From Balanoglossus misakiensis (taxonomy: Eukaryota; Hemichordata), in assembly GCA_040954595.2 (NCBI GenBank), contig CM082577.2, forward strand, positions 17,546,001 to 17,610,000: a stretch of 64,000 bases of DNA. Reading direction: 5' to 3'. Of this stretch, positions 60,101 through 64,000 are shown piece by piece. Position numbers and translations under genes: made by a program. Position 1 is the stretch's first letter; every line of letters begins with the position of its first letter. Below the pieces are notes generated by a model, which did not search any database, had not been told where the DNA came from, and was given only the letters and a program-made list of their open reading frames with translations.

Positions 60101-62370
60101 TTTTTTCCCATGATTCAAATTACAGTAAACGCCATATTGGAAATTCTGCCAACTTTCCCTAGATTTTGTAAAAAATCGCGCGACCTATACATGGCGAATA
60201 TGTTTTTTTCTGAAAGAGTGACATCAAAGCTACCAAATTATGTAGAAATCAGCTACGACGGATTTCCCCTTTAATATGTTGATATTTCTGTGGACTTCAC
60301 AAAAGAGAGAGATAATGGGAAGCTGGGGGGGGGGGGGATCTGTTTGGGGAGCACTGGTGTGCAGTCAAGCAATGTTGATCTTTTTCAAGAGGTTTCATTG
60401 CACTTAAGGTGGCACTGCATGAAACCGTCGAGACTTTTTCAGAGGCCTATTTCTCATCAAAGAAAAAGTTAAAACCCCCATAAACCATATATATTCTGGA
60501 AGCTGAGATTTTGAACTTTTGTTTGAGTTGCAAATATTATTGATCCCCGGAAATGGTGGCGATTTTGGGTGAAAAAACCCATTTTTTGATATTATGTCAT
60601 GAAATTTAAAATAGGTAAAAAAGTTGACCGTGCATCATGCATCTTAATATGTCATTCAAAACTAGAGTACACGTGCAAAAAAACGCTAATTTTGTTTTGC
60701 ATTATCTGCTTCCATTGAGGAGTAACAGCGTTTAAAAGTTAGATTTTCAGAAAATTTGATCAAATTCACGGTGAGTTGTATTGAATCAGAGTTTATTCCC
60801 GCCAGGGACACTTTATCGACAAACAAAACTAGCGTTTTGTTGGATGGGTCATACACAATCCCCAGTTAAAATTTGAGCAAATTCGGCCAACGCAGAGCGA
60901 AGCTAAATTCTTCTGAAGTTGTCAAGAGCAGCGAAAATGCAAACTGAGAAAAACGGCCATTTGCATTGTTGACACCTATTTGTTAAGCTGTGAACTCATT
61001 CAGAAAAGTGCTATTTTGGGGTGATTATGCACCATTTCCGCCAAGACGTATTAGTCAGGGTGTGGGTCAGTATAAGGCCTACCGATTTATGTAAAAAAGT
61101 AAAATTTGGCAAAAATCACAACTTTTCATGCAGTGCCACCTTAAGTTTTCAACGTTTTCCAATAAGGTGTACAACAGTTTTCTATGTTTTTTTATGCATC
61201 TGTCACAGATGCATGGATAAGAATGATTCAAAAGTAGAGTGATGGCAACGATTCCAAGGAGCTGAGGTTTTCTGAAATTGTGCCCTCAAAGGTCATACAC
61301 TAATACTGAAAAATAGAATAGAAAAGCAGTGTCAAATACATTAATATTTCTCCCAAATCATTGTGTATTTTACAGCCTGTAGTACGGGTGTATAGTATCC
61401 CTGATAACACTTTTGAAAGTGATGAAGAAGAAGAAAGTGAAGAGGAAGATGACAATGACGATAATGGTGAGTCAGCAGAGAGTTTGCTATGATCAAGTCT
61501 CAGTCATTTTATAACAGTATCTGATTTATACATCATTTTCCAACCTTACATCATATATCTAAAGTTAAAAGGTACAGTAAAAAAAAAGGGTTGTGGGAGG
61601 CACAATTACTTGACCAAATGGCTTGGTGTGGGCATTGCAACTGTCACGTCTGACTTTCATGCATTTCTGACCTGTGTGATGACCAGGCATGCCACTTCTC
61701 TGGAGTTACAAAGGTTAAACTATGTAACAATACAGGTTTGTTTTCAAATACTAAAGTGCACCTGACAATTTATATGTGATATTTGAAAGTGTGTAATTCA
61801 TCACATGTAGAAATGTCCAGGACAGTGTACCTGCCCATATAAATGTATCTGTCATCGGAGTTTCTTCGACCAATTATTGTGATTGGGTCAGAATGGATAC
61901 ACTTGGATTGTGTGTTAAAGCTCCAAAAGCTGTAACTTTTCATTGTTTTCAGTCATTTTGTTTTTGCATATCTGCTGCAGATTCTTATTGATATATGATG
62001 CACAACACATAGTGTATAGTAAACACTGTTATTGTGCAAAATTCGAATTAAAGCCCGGACTAGAATTCATAACAGTAACTATGACCATGATGTTTGGAGT
62101 TGAGCAAAAAATTGAACAAAAACAAAAATACTGGAAAGCCAAAAGTTACAGCTAATGTCTCTGTAATTGGTGTACACATGTCTGTACTGTGCTCCATTGC
62201 AACACCTCATTCTATATTGCCACCCATCATGCATCTCAACAAGGAAGTTGTGCAATCATTGTGTGTTCATCATTTGCAGCTGTCAATTTGTAAAGTTATC
62301 CAAGAAATGGCAGTACTTTTTGGTCTCAGCTTCTTTTATTTCTTTGATTTCAGAAGAAGATGATGAATAA
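48111..62370 (+). CDS. EIF3D: EIF3D, eIF3 subunit d (cap-binding translation factor)
   Basis: Fifteen coding exons join in phase: 48111-48236, 49491-49536, 49805-49941, 50585-50737, 51230-51354, 54355-54487, 55054-55149, 55449-55497, 56143-56273, 56668-56750, 57500-57629, 58247-58392, 59249-59441, 61376-61466 and 62354-62370. The product is 551 residues (human 548). Landmarks: N-terminal [10 protein letters not shown] and [24 protein letters not shown], a basic helix ([12 protein letters not shown]..), [78 protein letters not shown] and an acidic tail ([12 protein letters not shown]). In the family this subunit contacts the mRNA entry side of the 40S ribosome and binds the 5' cap for specialised initiation. 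The acidic tail holds Ser residues in casein-kinase-2 contexts. Introns 1, 3, 5, 10 and 13 carry repeat-derived insertions. Confidence 0.98.
49270..49318 (+). pseudogene. U2 snRNA-derived fragment (5' end) in EIF3D intron 1
   Basis: About 45 bases from GCTTCT to GTTCTTA match the highly conserved 5' part of U2 spliceosomal RNA. They include GGCCTTTTGGCTAAGATCA and the branch-point-recognition segment GTGTAGTATCTGTTCTTA, with only two substitutions (SL-I TTGG and TCATG). The rest of U2 (Sm site, 3' stem-loops) does not follow, so this is a truncated copy, not a functional gene. It could be a retropseudogene or the head of a snRNA-derived SINE. Confidence 0.8.
50084..50191. mobile_element. 108-bp near-perfect foldback in EIF3D intron 3
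   Basis: AGGTTATTACGAAAATACCG and its complement CGGTATTTTCGTAATAACCT bound a hairpin. The arms run inwards through CAAAGTATGCA and GGACATTAGCGC to a short centre, with very few mismatches. Its high identity implies recent origin. No coding frame. Confidence 0.75.
51751..53889 (-). mobile_element. Pogo/Tigger-type DNA transposon, dead copy, in EIF3D intron 5
   Basis: The 2,139-bp element has complementary ends CAGTGGACCCTCGCTAAGTC and GACTTAGCGAGGGTCCACTG, flanked by TA on both sides (51,749-51,750 and 53,890-53,891). The ends, the TA duplication and the transposase place it in the pogo/Tigger branch of Tc1/mariner. It is inserted antisense to EIF3D. Confidence 0.93.
52084..53443 (-). pseudogene. 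Pogo/Tigger-type (Jerky-like) transposase, frameshifted
   Basis: From the ATG at 53,443 the frame gives a Psq/CENP-B N-terminal helix-turn-helix ([20 protein letters not shown]) and then the second CENP-B-type DNA-binding domain ([18 protein letters not shown]). It ends at a TAA at about 52,948. Beyond it, in the same frame, comes [12 protein letters not shown] with the first catalytic Asp. At least two frameshifts follow before [12 protein letters not shown] (second Asp) and [14 protein letters not shown] (third Asp). The C-terminus ends QTTITKFF, a canonical PCNA-binding PIP box, a feature reported for the Drosophila pogo transposase. The stop and frameshifts mean it cannot make a full enzyme. 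Confidence 0.9.
55506..55545. repeat. Poly-C / (CCCA)n tract next to a splice donor
   Basis: More than 20 C residues followed by CCCA units begin about ten bases downstream of the donor of EIF3D exon 8. Similar C-runs occur near 3,056, 11,763, 25,902, 27,320 and 40,832, and G-runs near 17,868, 30,595 and 60,326. Confidence 0.9.
56901..57325. mobile_element. MULE-type MITE with 9-bp target duplication in EIF3D intron 10
   Basis: A 425-bp foldback with ends TAGTCTCGGTTACCCAGACG and CGTCTGGGTAACCGAGACTA. The arms stay alignable for about 150 bases, with one roughly 35-base segment present only in the left arm. The 9-bp sequence GGTATCATT flanks it on both sides (56,892-56,900 and 57,326-57,334). 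No transposase frame. Confidence 0.8.
59662..60270. mobile_element. 609-bp TTAA-flanked foldback (piggyBac-type MITE)
   Basis: The ends AGGGGAAATCCGTCG and CGACGGATTTCCCCT lie between TTAA at 59,658-59,661 and 60,271-60,274. The arms of roughly 250 bases are near-identical complements (for example CATGTATAGGT, CGCCATATTGG and GGGTGATACCATT in both). TTAA duplication is typical of piggyBac and Kolobok-type transposition. No coding frame. Confidence 0.75.
60408..61140. mobile_element. 733-bp TTAA-flanked element (second, adjacent)
   Basis: The ends GGTGGCACTGCATGAAA and TTTTCATGCAGTGCCACC lie between TTAA at 60,404-60,407 and 61,141-61,144. The terminal repeats are only about 18 bases and the interior is non-palindromic and AT-rich, unlike its neighbour. 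No transposase frame is present, so this is a non-autonomous derivative. Confidence 0.75.
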
Positions 62371-62809
62371 GAAGTCACAGTGCATGCTCTACATGGTTGG
62401 CTGAATTCAGATGCAGGAAATAAATTGTCAAATATCACATAACATCAACTGGGGAAAAAATCATTTGTTTTTGCAGACAATTACGGCAATAAGTTTGTTG
62501 CCACTGGTCTTTTTGTAAACTAAGCCTGGTCACACTCAGTGTTGTATGGTCAATCAATCTGATTGTCTTCTGTCTGCTATTTTTAAGGCTTAATAATATA
62601 TTCTCCAAACTTGTCTTTAAATGGTGATTACTTTGCCTTATATATTGTAGTCAGTGGATTTTTTTCACCAGTTTAGTTGCTGTAGAATTCCAATTTCCAG
62701 CACCAAATGTATTTGGATTTCAGTTGTCATTAGCACCAGTGGAAGACCATTGTTTTAAAGCTACCATGTTACTCAACTGATGTAGTCATGTGGAAGAAAA
62801 ACTAGTCTG

Positions 62810-62815
62810 AATAAA
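62810..62815 (+). terminator. Poly(A) signal, EIF3D
   Basis: AATAAA followed within 35 bases by a T/G-rich stretch (TTTATTTTTTGGGGTTTG). An earlier AATAAA at 62,419-62,424, only about 50 bases after the stop codon, could serve a shorter transcript. Confidence 0.5.
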
Positions 62816-64000
62816 AATTACTCTGCACTTTATTTTTTGGGGTTTGTTTTATACTGTCATTGAGTTGTTGGTGTGTGGAAGGAGTGAATTGAATGTACAA
62901 TGAAACCTGTCACAACAGATACCTATGGAATCACTGTGTATAATTTCCCTTCAAAGACTCAAAGAATTTGCTATTCCCAAATAGACATGCTTGTTAAGCC
63001 CATTGATATCAAGTTTATTAAAAGGGCAAAGTTGCTCATATTTGACAATTGGGTTATTGTTGTTTGGTTTGATAGCTTACAATTATATGCTGTTTAATTC
63101 ACTGAAATATGCTAAGTGAGTGTGGTGGTTACAACTCTTCTTACACTGTATATGGCCATAATATTTGAAAACAGCTAAGACACAATTTGGGGTATTTGAC
63201 CAAAAATTAAATGAGTCAAGTAGTCAGGTGTTATATTCATATAAATGGTGTGAGTTGAGTTGTGAAAACTGATCATTGAGCTACCAAAAGTAACTATTCA
63301 AAATAACCAAAACAATGTCAAATATGAGAGACTTGGTCCATTTTCGCTTTCCCCACCATGATTTGGTCAAAACCCATTGTTTTCTATGGAAGTGTCGGAT
63401 CTCTATAGAGGAAATTGGGAGTTAAAGGGTTCAATATGACCACCTGCAGAAATCTGACCTCGTATATTATGGATGCTGTAGAGTAAATCTATCAGGTGAC
63501 TGGGAGGACGACCACTTCCTTCTGGTGAGTCTGTGTATTGGCTTTAATCTGCATCATTTTGTATATGGCAATAGAAAATGAGCAAATTATCAATAACAAG
63601 TCGGAATACTTAGTGTAGAGTACTTATTCTCTCCAGCCAGAGCATTATTACTGCTCCACAATGCTGCAAAAGAACAAAAACAGTTACACATGTACCTGTA
63701 AAGGAGGCCATGTTAAATGACAATCATACTTTTTTTGTGAGTAATGCTGTATGAAATGAGGTGATTTATTCTGTGGGACCACACTAAGTGTGTTGGCATG
63801 CAAATATCTTACAAAAATCTTGTATGTAAGTAGTTTGTGATTTGGATAATATTCCTTTATCACTGATACCTATGAATTCAAAAGAGCATTTGTGTTTGTG
63901 TGGACGGGTATGGCTAATTTGAATGTGATAGTTCATTATGCTTTAAATAATTACTCCAGACAGTGCATTATGGGGAGTTTCTTAGGTATGTTGTGAAAAA
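62816..64000. other. Intergenic DNA downstream of EIF3D
   Basis: No exon is supported. It contains a half-end of the mariner-like MITE near 62,899 and a decayed CCCTTTCA-family copy at about 63,335-63,435 (core CCCATTGTTTTCTATGG, right end TTAAAGGGTT). Confidence 0.4.

Noticed and set aside
62900-63097. 65-codon frame downstream of EIF3D
   Set aside because: Composition and context are intergenic, with no domain and no splice signals.

Overview
The window is nuclear DNA from an animal. It has many short exons with GT-AG introns, gene-dense but intron-rich layout, AT-rich introns, abundant microsatellites and many small foldback transposons. The protein set (TECPR1, PTCD1, TRAF7, eIF3d and lineage-specific WSCD-like sulfotransferases), together with dispersed motifs such as ACCGGT and ACATGTACATGT, fits a non-vertebrate deuterostome. 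My best guess is a hemichordate (acorn worm); a cephalochordate or echinoderm is also possible. The species call is inference, while the gene calls rest on exon-by-exon translation with consistent splice phases.

Layout, left to right. (1) 1-8.7 kb, + strand: the last nine coding exons of TECPR1 and a long 3' UTR. (2) 8.7-11 kb, - strand: remnants of a WSCD-like sulfotransferase gene, tail-to-tail with TECPR1, that seems to lack its PAPS-loop exon. (3) 12.9-17.1 kb, + strand: a complete five-coding-exon WSCD-like sulfotransferase with an unusual coiled-coil cytoplasmic tail. It is head-to-head with its degenerate paralogue, and the locus is full of tetranucleotide arrays. (4) 19.6-30.1 kb, + strand: PTCD1, complete in eight coding exons (798 aa). 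(5) 30.1-34.2 kb: intergenic, with a LINE 3' end and several small repeats. (6) 34.2-47.5 kb, - strand: TRAF7, complete in 19 coding exons (667 aa). (7) 47.5-48.1 kb: a short CpG-containing interval that must act as the bidirectional promoter of TRAF7 and EIF3D. (8) 48.1-62.8 kb, + strand: EIF3D, complete in 15 coding exons (551 aa).

The genes do not form a pathway. They are housekeeping genes: TECPR1 acts in autophagosome-lysosome work, PTCD1 in mitochondrial RNA, TRAF7 as a ubiquitin ligase and MAPK scaffold, and eIF3d in translation initiation. Mixed in is a local family of Golgi-type sulfotransferases.

The most unusual content is mobile or foldback DNA inside introns. EIF3D introns carry a U2 snRNA-derived fragment, a dead pogo/Tigger-type transposon with a TA target duplication, a 425-bp element with a 9-bp target duplication, and two neighbouring TTAA-flanked foldbacks. 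The first intron of PTCD1 holds a second 9-bp-duplication element. A tiny TTAA-flanked CCCTTTCA family is scattered across the window. I found no CRISPR array, operon or prokaryotic-type system. All exon edges were read by eye and may be off by a base or two.
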